NCBI RefSeq assembly: GCF_900230185.1
Contig: NZ_OCSR01000002.1
Span: 558,001 to 622,000, forward strand
Direction of reading: 5' to 3'
DNA: 64,000 nt
Source: Burkholderia sp. OK233
GTDB lineage: Bacteria; Pseudomonadota; Gammaproteobacteria; Burkholderiales; Burkholderiaceae
In this document: positions 7,856 through 16,529 of the stretch, in pieces
Layout of the letters: the number at the start of each line of letters is the position of its first letter
Numbering within the stretch: position 1 is the stretch's first letter
The notes under the pieces: generated by a model
Database searches by the model: none
What the model saw: only the letters and a program-made list of their open reading frames with translations
Told to the model about the DNA's origin: nothing
Made by a program: the position numbers and the translations under genes

Positions 7856-8887
7856 ATGTCTGCTTCAACTTATCGTGTGCCGTCGTCCATGACGGCGATT
7901 GAAATCAAACAGCCCGGCGGTCCTGAGGTCCTGGTGCCGACTACGCGCCCGGTGCCGGTGCCGGACGCCGATCAGGTTCTGATCCGCATCCACGCGGCTG
8001 CCGTGAACGGCCCAGACGTTTTCCAGCGCAAAGGGCTGTATGATCCGCCCCCCGGCGCTTCGGACATTCCTGGGCTGGAAGTGGCAGGTCAAGTGGTTGC
8101 CGTCGGCGCCGACGTGTCCCAGTTCCGGATCGGCGAACTGGTATGTGCATTGATTCCCGGCGGCGGCTACGCAGAATATGCCGTCGCACATGCCTGCAAC
8201 ACGATGCATATCCCCAAAGGCCTGACGTTGGTGGAAGCGGGCGCCATGCCCGAAACGTTTATGACGGTATGGCTGAACCTGTTCCAGCGCGGCAAGCTGG
8301 TTGCCGGCGAATCGGTGTTGATCCATGGCGGCGCGTCGGGTATCGGTACCACGGCGACCATGCTGGCGAAGGCATTCGGCGCTGCGAAAATCATCACGAC
8401 CGTGGGCTCGCAGGCGCATCGGGAGGCCAGTCTGGCGCTAGGTGCAGACCTCGCGATCGAATACCGCGAAGAAGATTTCGTCGCCGAAACGAAGCGGTTT
8501 ACCGATGGAAAAGGCGTCGACGTGATCCTCGACATCATTGCCGGCGACTACGTGGCTAGAAACTATGAGGCCGCAGCCATGGACGGACGGATCCTCCAGG
8601 TGGGCGTGATCAAGGGGCCGGCGAAGGATCTTAACCTCGTGCCGATGTTGACGAAACGTCTGACGCATATGGGCTCGACATTGCGATCACGCACCTCCGC
8701 GGACAAGGCGGCCATCGTCAATGAACTCGAGCAGCATGTCTGGCCGCACTTCGAGAGCGGCAAGATCAAACCGGTTGTCTACAAGACCTTTGCGCTTGCC
8801 GACGCTCGTGGCGCTCACGAGCTGATCGACTCCGGCACTCACTTTGGAAAGATTGTCCTTACGACAGGTGCCGATCTCATTGGTTAA
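7856..8887 (+). CDS. Zinc-free medium-chain dehydrogenase, NAD(P)H:quinone reductase type
   Basis: A 343-residue medium-chain dehydrogenase/reductase of the quinone oxidoreductase (QOR) class. Residues ~20-140 form the GroES-like domain (PGLEVAGQVVAVG); the Rossmann domain has the nucleotide motif HGGASGIGTTA near residue 165. The Cys/His ligands of catalytic and structural zinc are absent, as in zeta-crystallin-like enzymes, and the PIG3-type AVNGPDVFQRKGLY motif is present. It likely reduces quinones or reactive enones with NADPH in the cytoplasm. Start 7856 is favoured by AAGGAG 8 bp upstream. Two hairpins, one with a T-run, end it. Confidence 0.88.
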   Translation: MSASTYRVPSSMTAIEIKQPGGPEVLVPTTRPVPVPDADQVLIRIHAAAVNGPDVFQRKGLYDPPPGASDIPGLEVAGQVVAVGADVSQFRIGELVCALIPGGGYAEYAVAHACNTMHIPKGLTLVEAGAMPETFMTVWLNLFQRGKLVAGESVLIHGGASGIGTTATMLAKAFGAAKIITTVGSQAHREASLALGADLAIEYREEDFVAETKRFTDGKGVDVILDIIAGDYVARNYEAAAMDGRILQVGVIKGPAKDLNLVPMLTKRLTHMGSTLRSRTSADKAAIVNELEQHVWPHFESGKIKPVVYKTFALADARGAHELIDSGTHFGKIVLTTGADLIG

Positions 8888-8892
8888 AGCCT

Positions 8893-8916
8893 GGCTTGCC
8901 GCCACAGCGGCAAGCC
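8893..8916 (+). terminator. Perfect hairpin after quinone reductase gene
   Basis: A 10-bp perfect stem GGCTTGCCGC/GCGGCAAGCC with loop CACA, 5 bp after the stop codon. No T-run follows; the true terminator is probably the next hairpin. Confidence 0.5.
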
Positions 8917-8939
8917 TCTCGCCACGATCCACCACCGGC

Positions 8940-8970
8940 GCCCTCCTCTGAGTCAGACGAGGGCTTTTTT
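8940..8970 (+). terminator. Rho-independent terminator
   Basis: Stem GCCCTC-c-TCTG/CAGA-c-GAGGGC with a 3-nt loop and one C-C mismatch, followed by six T residues. Confidence 0.88.
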
Positions 8971-9177
8971 GGATCAATCGCCATCAAGTAACGCTTCATA
9001 TTGCCGATAACAAGGTTGAATGGGCGTTACGAAAGTGTAGTAGCAGCGCGTAGCAAGGCCGGTACGTAGCGAACGCGCCGGCAAAGGGAGACCTCCATAA
9101 CAACTCGAGACGACAGTTGCCATGAAACGACTGGCATCCGGCTATGGTCCGGGAAAAAAAGACGGACATAAAAAGTA

Positions 9178-10809
9178 ATGAAGCGACGTCTGATGCAATG
9201 CCTCTCGGGGATGGCATTAATAGCTGCAGCCGCAAGTGCGTTTGCCGACGACGGTTTCACCATCACGCGCTTCGAGGTGGAGGGAAACAGCCTGCTGCCG
9301 GCCGACGAGGTGCAACGCCTGCTGCAGCCAATGAGCGGGCCGCACCGTGTCTACGGCGACATCCAGCATGCGCTCGAAGCGCTCGAAAATGCCTACCGCA
9401 AAGCGGGCTATACCACAGTGCAGATCAATGTGCCCGAGCAGGAACTGACCGGCGGCGTTGTCAGGCTCCAGGTAACCGAAAACCGGATTGGCAAGATCAC
9501 CGTCACCGGCAACCAGCACTTCAGCGAAAAGAATGTCCTCGCCGGGCTGCCGCAACTGCAGAGCGGCCAGTCGCCGAACCTGCGCGCGATTTCCGAGTCG
9601 GTGCAACTAAGCAACGACAACCCGGCCAAGCAGGTCGGCGTAACGCTGGAGAGCGGCAGCGAACCCGGTACGGTCGACGCCGAAGTCAAAGTGGTGGACG
9701 ACAATCCCCTGCACATCTTCGCAACGATCGACAACACCGGCGCGGCCTCCACTGGCCGCTGGCGCACCGGTGTCGCCATCCAGGACGCCAACCTGTTCGG
9801 CCTCGATCAGGTCGGCACGCTGGCGTACACGACCTCCCCCGACAGCCCGAGCGGCGTAAGAGTCAACGTCTACTCCGTCGGCTATCGGATTCCGCTGTAC
9901 AGCCTCGGCGACAACCTTGATTTCTTCTACGGCAAGTCCAGCATCAACACGCCAAGCTCGTCGCCGACGCTTGGCGGCCTGCTCGGCTTAACCGGCAAGG
10001 GCGACATCTACGGTTTCCGCTGGAACCACTTCTTCGCCCGCCGCGGCGAGACCACCAGTAAGCTGATATTCGGCTTCGACTACAAGAAAATCGATTCAAC
10101 CTGCAGCGTCAACGGCGTCCAGTTGAGCACTGCGGGACCGACGCCGCCCGTCGCGTCCTGCGTGCCCTACACCACGATGCCGTTCAGCCTGACGTATAGC
10201 AGCCAGACGCTTGGCGTCGGACAAAGCGTCGATTACGACATCGGCCTCTCGCGCAACGTAGGGACCGGCTCGCAATACACCAACACCGACGGCCGCACCG
10301 ATCGATATTCGTACCTGACGCCCGGCAGCCGCGACACCGTCGACGGCTTCATGATTCTGCGCGGCGACGCTTCGATCATCAGGAGCTTCGCCAATGACTG
10401 GCAGTGGCGTGTTGCAAGCTCCATGCAAGCCACCAGGAACCCCTTGGTGTCGTCGGAACAGTTCGGCCCGGTTGGCGTATACGCTGTGCGCGGTTTTACC
10501 GAGCGCGCGGTGACTGCCGACAGTGGCGTGTTCGCCAACGCCGAGATCTACACGCCGCCACTCGTCAGCAAGGGCAACCTGCGCCTGCTGGCCTTCTTTG
10601 ACTGGGGGTATGGCCACAACAGCCATGTCGGCAGCAGCGGCATTCCGGCGAACCTGAACGTATCGAGCGTGGGTGTCGGCGCGCGTTACGTCTTCGGCCG
10701 CAACGCCAACGTCAGGTTTGATGTCGCGCGAGTCGACGCGGCCGGCAATTCACTCACCGAGAAGCGCGGAGACTTCCACGCCGACGTCAGCGCAAGCCTG
10801 GGCTTTTGA
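9178..10809 (+). CDS. TpsB outer-membrane transporter, ShlB/FhaC family
   Basis: A 543-residue two-partner secretion transporter that carries its TpsA partner across the outer membrane. A signal peptide (MKRRLMQCLSGMALIAAAASAFA) is followed by two POTRA domains (first from TITRFEVEGNSLLPADEV, second from IGKITVTGNQHFSEKNV) and a 16-strand barrel. The family's conserved loop-6 motif appears as YAVRGFTERA near residue 440, and the chain ends in Phe as outer-membrane barrels do. It is the first gene of an operon: the TpsA gene begins 1 bp after its stop codon. Compared with FhaC (~550 residues) the length is normal. No strong ribosome-binding site precedes the start. Confidence 0.92.
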   Translation: MKRRLMQCLSGMALIAAAASAFADDGFTITRFEVEGNSLLPADEVQRLLQPMSGPHRVYGDIQHALEALENAYRKAGYTTVQINVPEQELTGGVVRLQVTENRIGKITVTGNQHFSEKNVLAGLPQLQSGQSPNLRAISESVQLSNDNPAKQVGVTLESGSEPGTVDAEVKVVDDNPLHIFATIDNTGAASTGRWRTGVAIQDANLFGLDQVGTLAYTTSPDSPSGVRVNVYSVGYRIPLYSLGDNLDFFYGKSSINTPSSSPTLGGLLGLTGKGDIYGFRWNHFFARRGETTSKLIFGFDYKKIDSTCSVNGVQLSTAGPTPPVASCVPYTTMPFSLTYSSQTLGVGQSVDYDIGLSRNVGTGSQYTNTDGRTDRYSYLTPGSRDTVDGFMILRGDASIIRSFANDWQWRVASSMQATRNPLVSSEQFGPVGVYAVRGFTERAVTADSGVFANAEIYTPPLVSKGNLRLLAFFDWGYGHNSHVGSSGIPANLNVSSVGVGARYVFGRNANVRFDVARVDAAGNSLTEKRGDFHADVSASLGF

Positions 10810-10810
10810 T

Positions 10811-13800
10811 ATGACAAATCGAAATCAATCGAATATGCGGACGGCCTTCTCGCCATTGCGCATGTCGGCGATGGCTGTCGCGGCCATTCTCCTGACGTGG
10901 AATATTCCATCGATGGCGACAGCGCCCGCGGCAAACGCCCTGCCGACTGGCGGCAAGGTGACGTACGGCGCCGCCACGATCACGCAAAATGGCAATGCGC
11001 TCAACATCAACCAGAGCAGCGGTTCGGCGATTGCGAGCTTCGGCACGTTCAGCATCGGCGCCAACGCAGTAGTCGACATCAATCAGCCGGGGGCGGCATC
11101 GTCTTTCCTCGCGCGCGTGACCGGTTCGGATCCCTCACAGATCTACGGCCTGCTCAAGTCCAACGGCACGGTCGCACTGATCAATCAGAACGGCATCCTG
11201 GTCGGCCGGTCCGGCGTGGTCGACGTGTCGCGGTTCATCGCCAGCACGCGCAACATCAGCGACAGCAATTTTCTGGCGGGACGGCTGACGTTCAATGCCG
11301 GCGACGTTGCGGGCCGTGTCGAGAATCAGGGCGTCATCAAGACGGTCAGCGGTGGCAGCGTCTACCTGATCGGTGCCGACGTGAAGAACAGCGGCGTCAT
11401 CACCAGCCCGAACGGCGAGGTACTGCTGGCAGCCGGACAAACCGTGCAACTCGTCGACACCGGCACACCGGGTGTGACGGTCAACGTGACCGGCACCGCC
11501 GGCAACGTGACCAACCTCGGCAACATTGCAGCGGAAGCGGGCAGCATTGGCGTTGCTGCCGGCCTGATCAACAACAGCGGCGCCATCAACGCCAGCAGCG
11601 TGGTGAATCAAGGCGGCCGGATCTTCCTGCGCGCCTCGCAAAACCTGACCACAACGGCAAGCTCGAGCATTACGGCCGACGGTGCGGCCCAGGGCGGCAA
11701 TATCGCGTTGTACTCGGACAAGGTTGCGTATCTCGATGGCGATATCTCGGCGACTGGCCATGCAGGACGAGGCGGCTATGTCGAGACATCGGGCAAGCAG
11801 TCGCTGGATGTGGTGAAGCTGCCGACGATCGGCACGGGCGGCGAGTGGACCATCGATCCGTATTCCCTCGAAGTGGTGGCGGGGAGCACCAGTAATGCGT
11901 CGACCTCGGAGAACGTGATCACCTCGACGGGTTCGGGCTCCACCATCAGTGCCAGCACGGTGTCGAGCGCGCTCAACAGCGGCACCAATGTCGTCCTCGC
12001 CACCGGCGCCGATGGCGGGACCACCGGTGGTGACATCACCGTCAGCGCCGCCATCAACAAAACCAGCGGCTCAGCGGCGTCCCTGACCCTGAATGCAGAT
12101 GGCAACATCAAAATCAACGCCGACATCACCAGTACCTCGAGCACGCTTGCGCTGAACCTCAACACCAACGTCAATGGCATCGAAAGCGGCACCCACGCAG
12201 CAACCGTCAGCAACGCCACCCTCGGCCTCAACAGTGGGGCGCTGACCGTCAGCGACGGCCTGGGCGGGTCCGGCAACGGCAATCTGACCAGCAGCGGTAC
12301 GTTGTCGTTGACCAATGCCAGCCTGAACGCCGGTTCGTTCGTCAGCACCGGAACGGCCACGTTTTCCAATGTGACGGGATCAGTCAGCAATGTCAGCAAC
12401 CAGGGCAACCTGTCGATGACATCAAGCAGTTCCCTTAGCGGCGAAGTACTCACCAATACCGGCAACCTCGCGCTGAGCAACGCTGCGCTGAGTTTCGGCA
12501 CGTTCACCAACGACACCGGGGGCCATCTGTCCGGTACCGGCACGATTTCGGTAGCGTCCGGCACTGGCGTCCTGGTCAACAACGGCACGATCTCCCCTGG
12601 CGGCGACGGCGCGATAGGTTCGTTGTCGATCAACGGCGGCTACAGTCAAAGTGCCACTGGCACACTCCTGATCGACATCGCCAGCGCCAGCAGCTACGAC
12701 ACGCTGACCTACTCCGCGCCGTCCCTCTCGCTGAGTGGGACGCTGCAAACAAATCTGCTGGGTACTTATGTCCCGACGTTGGGGACAAGCTTTGCTGCAC
12801 TTTCAGGCCCCGTCAGCAGTACCCCGCCCGGGATATTCCGTCATGTCATCGGCAACGTGATCAATAGCGGCGGCGCCCTGCAGATGGTCAAGGCTGTCTA
12901 CAACAGCTCGGGGTCGGACTTGTCACTTGTCATGGCGGGATCGGAGACCATCACTTATACGGGCACGGCCGAGAGTCTGTGGGGCAACGCCTTTTTCTGG
13001 TCTACCGGTTACTTCCCGACGGCCATCGACAACGTCATCGTGGCTGCGGGCGGCCGCCTGTCGCATGGCTATTACGACGGTGTCGATACGGTCAACAGCA
13101 TCACGTTCGGCGCTGGCTCCAGTCTGTACATGTCGGGCGGCACGCTTAATGTGACCAACATCAGCGGCAGTGGCAGCGTCGCTGTCGGCGGCGGCATTCT
13201 GGCTTATACCGGCATCGCCAACCTGGCTTCGCTGTCATTGACCAACGGGGGAAGCATCGTCGGTAGCGGCAGCGGTTCCCAGCTCTCTGTCACCGACAGC
13301 TTTTCGCAAAACGGCGGCTCGATCTCGACTAGCGGCGATATGTCCGTGACACAGAGCACCGGCGACCTGACGGTGGGCGATATCACCGCGCGCAACCTGA
13401 CGCTGACCGCGGCAAGCGGGGCGATATCCCAGCAGTCCTCGCCACTGCACGTCACGCAACAGTTGAGCACGTCGTCAGCCAATGGCACGACCCTGACGCT
13501 TGCCGGCAATCAGATCGCTGGCATTAACGCCAGCAATGCCACCACCGGCGATATCTCGATCGTCAATCACCTCGACACTGCCGATACCAGCGCGGTGAAT
13601 GTCAACCACATCAACAACGCTGGAGGCAACGTCAGCGTCAGCAACACCGGCGCGATGACCATCGGCGCGGGCGGTGTCAATGCGACAGGCGGTATCAATC
13701 TGTCGGTCGCCAATACCGGTGCTTCGACCGACAATCTCACGCTCAACGGCGTGCTTGCGTCCGCCGGGGGGAACATCACCGCGTTCGCCAGCAACAACAT

Positions 13801-14278
13801 ATCGGTCAATGCGAACGTCGCCACGTCGACGCCGGGGGTGGTCACACTCACGGCCTCCAATGGTGCCGTGACGTATGCGGCCGGCGTCAGCATTTCTGAC
13901 GCCAGCGGTACCGTTGTGCCAGTGCCGGCGGTGCCGCCGGTTGTGACACCTGTGACGCCCGTGACATCAACGACCTCCACGACGTCGACTACGACTGATT
14001 CCTCTCAAGCAGCGGCGTCTGCGGTTACACAATCGGCGACGTCAGTATCGAATGCCGTCGTTCAGGCTGTGACGACGGCATCGGCCGTCACCACGACCGC
14101 CACGACCACCACGACTACCACACTGCCAACCAGCACTAGCAGTTCATCGTCCACTGAACCCATGACGGTTGGAGGTGCGCCGGGCACGTTCGGTGGCACC
14201 GACACGCCGGAAAAATCGAGCCAAAGCACCAGCACAAGCGGCGTCAAATCCACCAAGGCCAAACTGTATTGCAGCTGA
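10811..14278 (+). CDS. TpsA exoprotein with filamentous-haemagglutinin N-terminal domain
   Basis: An 1155-residue secreted protein. The start at 10811 is chosen because it follows the tpsB stop by one base and gives a proper signal peptide (MSAMAVAAILLTWNIPSMATA); the longer frame inside tpsB is rejected. Residues ~45-290 are the TPS domain that its transporter recognises, with the diagnostic ALINQNGILVGRSGVVDVSRF. The rest is beta-helix-type sequence rich in Gly, Asn, Ser and Thr with irregular short repeats (e.g. LTLAGNQIAGINASNATTGDI). Near the C-terminus is a Pro/Val then Thr/Ser-rich tract (about 1035-1120), and the chain ends KAKLYCS with a Cys. It is short for a haemagglutinin (FhaB exceeds 3000), so likely an adhesin or biofilm matrix protein; no toxin domain is seen. 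Confidence 0.88.
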   Translation: MTNRNQSNMRTAFSPLRMSAMAVAAILLTWNIPSMATAPAANALPTGGKVTYGAATITQNGNALNINQSSGSAIASFGTFSIGANAVVDINQPGAASSFLARVTGSDPSQIYGLLKSNGTVALINQNGILVGRSGVVDVSRFIASTRNISDSNFLAGRLTFNAGDVAGRVENQGVIKTVSGGSVYLIGADVKNSGVITSPNGEVLLAAGQTVQLVDTGTPGVTVNVTGTAGNVTNLGNIAAEAGSIGVAAGLINNSGAINASSVVNQGGRIFLRASQNLTTTASSSITADGAAQGGNIALYSDKVAYLDGDISATGHAGRGGYVETSGKQSLDVVKLPTIGTGGEWTIDPYSLEVVAGSTSNASTSENVITSTGSGSTISASTVSSALNSGTNVVLATGADGGTTGGDITVSAAINKTSGSAASLTLNADGNIKINADITSTSSTLALNLNTNVNGIESGTHAATVSNATLGLNSGALTVSDGLGGSGNGNLTSSGTLSLTNASLNAGSFVSTGTATFSNVTGSVSNVSNQGNLSMTSSSSLSGEVLTNTGNLALSNAALSFGTFTNDTGGHLSGTGTISVASGTGVLVNNGTISPGGDGAIGSLSINGGYSQSATGTLLIDIASASSYDTLTYSAPSLSLSGTLQTNLLGTYVPTLGTSFAALSGPVSSTPPGIFRHVIGNVINSGGALQMVKAVYNSSGSDLSLVMAGSETITYTGTAESLWGNAFFWSTGYFPTAIDNVIVAAGGRLSHGYYDGVDTVNSITFGAGSSLYMSGGTLNVTNISGSGSVAVGGGILAYTGIANLASLSLTNGGSIVGSGSGSQLSVTDSFSQNGGSISTSGDMSVTQSTGDLTVGDITARNLTLTAASGAISQQSSPLHVTQQLSTSSANGTTLTLAGNQIAGINASNATTGDISIVNHLDTADTSAVNVNHINNAGGNVSVSNTGAMTIGAGGVNATGGINLSVANTGASTDNLTLNGVLASAGGNITAFASNNISVNANVATSTPGVVTLTASNGAVTYAAGVSISDASGTVVPVPAVPPVVTPVTPVTSTTSTTSTTTDSSQAAASAVTQSATSVSNAVVQAVTTASAVTTTATTTTTTTLPTSTSSSSSTEPMTVGGAPGTFGGTDTPEKSSQSTSTSGVKSTKAKLYCS

Positions 14279-14288
14279 TATCCCGACC

Positions 14289-15056
14289 ATGAAACGAGTC
14301 ATCAACACAACCCATCGGCGCGGCCGTGCGATGTTCCGGCTCACGCGGCAGTTCCTGTTTCTACTAGTCATGTCGGCCTGCGCCAACATCGCCTACGCGC
14401 AGGCCGTGGGAACGGTGACGCACTTGTCCGGCGTGCTGACGGTGAAACACGCCGACGGCAGTGTTGCGGTGCTAGCGGTCAAATCATCGATATTGCAGGG
14501 TGACACGTTGGTCACCGAAGCGAACACGTACACCCGTGTGAAGTTTGTCGATGACGGCGAGATGGTCGTGCGCCCGTCTTCGCAGGTCGTCGTCAAAAGC
14601 TATGTGTACGACGCGGATCATCCGGAGAAGGACAGTGTCGCTATCCGCCTGGTCAACGGCGGCCTGCGCTCGGTAACCGGCCTGATCGGAAAGCGCAACC
14701 ATGATGCCGTCAGCTTTGATACGCCGACGGGCACCATCGCTGTACGTGGCACCAACTTCGGCGCGCTGTTCTGCCAGAACGATTGCGGCGGCGTACCGAC
14801 GCCAAGCGGGAGCACACCACCGAACGGTCTGCATGTCGACGTGTCGCAGGGCGCCATAGTGCTCGTCAATCCGGCCGGTCAACAGGTATTTCAGGCCGGC
14901 CAGTTCGGCTTTGTAGCCAACCTGAACACCCTGCCGATAGTGGTACCGCCGACACAGGGCGTGCCGGTAACGATGCCGCAGTCGATCAGCAAGAATGCGC
15001 CGACGAATCAGGGTTCCGGTGCAACGAGCGGCACCGTGGATTGCGTGGTGCAGTAA
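14289..15056 (+). CDS. FecR-domain exported protein, third gene of the two-partner secretion operon
   Basis: A 255-residue protein with an N-terminal signal peptide (FRLTRQFLFLLVMSACANIAYA) and a FecR domain (GTVTHLSGVLTVKHADGS, then VKFVDDGEMVVRPSSQVVV and VSFDTPTGTIAVRGTNFG). Free-standing FecR-domain proteins of this type, unlike the iron sensor, are periplasmic or surface proteins often encoded beside large adhesins, and may assist or cap the exoprotein. It has a Cys pair (FCQNDCGG) and a penultimate-region Cys (VDCVVQ). The start 10 bp after tpsA is taken; ATG 14331, which gives a shorter leader, is an alternative. Neither has a good ribosome-binding site, which fits coupled translation. 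Confidence 0.8.
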   Translation: MKRVINTTHRRGRAMFRLTRQFLFLLVMSACANIAYAQAVGTVTHLSGVLTVKHADGSVAVLAVKSSILQGDTLVTEANTYTRVKFVDDGEMVVRPSSQVVVKSYVYDADHPEKDSVAIRLVNGGLRSVTGLIGKRNHDAVSFDTPTGTIAVRGTNFGALFCQNDCGGVPTPSGSTPPNGLHVDVSQGAIVLVNPAGQQVFQAGQFGFVANLNTLPIVVPPTQGVPVTMPQSISKNAPTNQGSGATSGTVDCVVQ

Positions 15057-15382
15057 ATGCCGCAAGCATCCTGGCTCGGTGTCCTAACGCGAACCGGGGC
15101 GGGCCAACAGGATCAATGAACCCAGCAATTTGGCGGAGCTGTCAGCGTACGCCCGGTAGTTGAAAACGGCCGATAACCGATAAGCGGACGCTTACGGCGG
15201 ACGGTCGCAGACGTCCGCTTCTTGCCGGCTCGTGCCTTCCAATGTTCGATAGCGAACATTGGAAGAAAGATTGCCTCTTCGGCGACGGTCCGACTTCAGT
15301 CAGATGTGGCTAACGCGCATGGGACGGCCCATACTTCATGCGTTACGCATTCCTTTCAACTCCTGACAGGAGAAGTGCCGCC
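15057..15382. other. Intergenic region, 326 bp, with two hairpins
   Basis: No gene is seen. It holds a hairpin with 9-bp arms AAGCGGACG (15182-15190) and CGTCCGCTT (15212-15220), which may end the secretion operon, and a long perfect palindrome at 15237-15264 (separate entry). Confidence 0.6.
15237..15264. promoter_or_regulatory. 28-bp perfect palindrome, possible IclR-type operator
   Basis: Arms TTCCAATGTTCG (15237-15248) and CGAACATTGGAA (15253-15264) flank ATAG. The centre GTTCG-ATAG-CGAAC resembles sites bound by IclR-family regulators. It lies 118 bp upstream of the lipoprotein gene at 15383. No IclR gene is in the window, so the regulator would act from elsewhere. Confidence 0.45.
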
Positions 15383-15865
15383 ATGAAGCTATTTGCCATT
15401 GCTGTCCTGGCGGCCATGCTCGCCGGATGCGCCGCGAACCAAGGTATGTCAAACGATGCATCGGCGTCGCGCACGGAAAGCTGTAAGGTCACGTCGGATC
15501 AGGAGATTGCGGCGTTGTTTGATCGATGGAATCAGTCGCTGCAAACCGGCGATCCGCACAAGGTGGTCGCCAACTATGCGGAGCGCTCAATTCTTCTTCC
15601 AACGGTATCCAACAAGCCGCGCCTGACGGTCGCTGACAAAGAGGAATACTTCCATAGTTTTCTACAAGATCGTCCGTCGGGAAAGATTGACTTCCATTAC
15701 ATTGAACTGGGGTGCAATTCTGCCGTGGATGCCGGGCTTTACACATTCACCTTCGCAAGAACTGGAGCGGTTGTTAAGGCCCGCTATACCTACACCTATC
15801 ACTGGAATGGGAGCCAGTGGCTAATTACAAGTCATCACTCGTCGGCCATGCCGGAGAAGCAGTAA
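15383..15865 (+). CDS. Lipoprotein with SnoaL-like/association fold (SgcJ/EcaC type)
   Basis: A 160-residue protein. The start at 15383 has AGGAGA 9 bp upstream and yields a lipoprotein signal: MKLFAIAVLAAMLAGC, with the lipobox LAGC making Cys16 the acylated residue. The mature domain (IAALFDRWNQSLQTGDPHKVVANYAERSILL ... YTYTYHWNGSQWLITSHHSSAMP, in two separate stretches) matches the calcium/calmodulin-kinase association-domain branch of the NTF2-like superfamily; the final HHSSAMP is typical of it. These proteins sit in the periplasm or on the membrane; their ligand is unknown. It is transcribed alone. Confidence 0.85.
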   Translation: MKLFAIAVLAAMLAGCAANQGMSNDASASRTESCKVTSDQEIAALFDRWNQSLQTGDPHKVVANYAERSILLPTVSNKPRLTVADKEEYFHSFLQDRPSGKIDFHYIELGCNSAVDAGLYTFTFARTGAVVKARYTYTYHWNGSQWLITSHHSSAMPEKQ

Positions 15866-16529
15866 CAAAGATAAAAGCTTCAGTTTCTGCGGGTAGCATG
15901 CGGCATATACCGAGTCCATTGATATCATTTATTTCGGATGACGATCTATATCGAGTCGTCAGTGGAAATCATTGCGCTGAAAAAACGGAAGCTCGATACG
16001 AGTTGTTTCGGCGCGCAACCCGAATCCAGCTGCACCCATAGCATTCCGTTTGAGACCGGCACGCCAAAGCACCGATCAAGTGCAACTCAGCGTGTGCCAT
16101 CAAGATCTGCGGCCTCTACCCGCCCCCAAATCGCAAAACTCGTGTCGCTTTTTTGACAGCGACAGACGCGTGCTCGTACTCACCTTTTGTGACGTCATTG
16201 CACAAGGACATGACGAAATTCGATCCCTTTTGCGTCCTGTTGCAAGCGTGAGACACGGCAAAACTTTCCCTCCCTAAACAATTCTGCGTGGGCTATTTTT
16301 GCCGAACTTTGATTTTGGCAGGAACAGCATATCCGGCGAAAAGCGTCGGCGCCTTGAGGCGCACGGGAACGGTAAGAACAGCATTGGTTAGTTCTTGCTC
16401 GTAGTGGGTTAGCCGGTTCAAGTATCTTACATAGCATTACTTACGATACTTGCACCGAGCAACCGAAATCAATGGGATCACGCTCACCACGTGAGCGATA
16501 GATCCCTACTCCAATAAAGTGAAAAACAG
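15866..16529. other. Intergenic region, 664 bp
   Basis: No recognisable gene on either strand; the short open frames lack ribosome-binding sites and protein-like composition. The second half is AT-richer and should hold the porin promoter; an inverted repeat at 16419-16452 is listed separately. Confidence 0.55.
16419..16452. promoter_or_regulatory. Inverted repeat upstream of the porin gene
   Basis: Arms CAAGTATC (16419-16426) and GATACTTG (16445-16452) are perfect, with an 18-bp spacer, centred about 95 bp before the porin start. It may be an operator or, in RNA, a leader hairpin. Confidence 0.35.

Noticed and set aside
10673-10810. Longer tpsA start inside tpsB
   Set aside because: It would overlap the end of tpsB by 137 bp and destroy the signal peptide; ATG 10811 follows the tpsB stop directly.
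11776-12633. 285-residue open frame on the minus strand within tpsA
   Set aside because: It is antisense to repetitive, GC-rich tpsA sequence; the protein is a Leu/Val/Pro-rich low-complexity chain with no start signal or family.
13960-14160. Thr/Ser tract in tpsA as a CRISPR array or DNA repeat
   Set aside because: The repetition is at the amino acid level with varied codons and no regular spacers.
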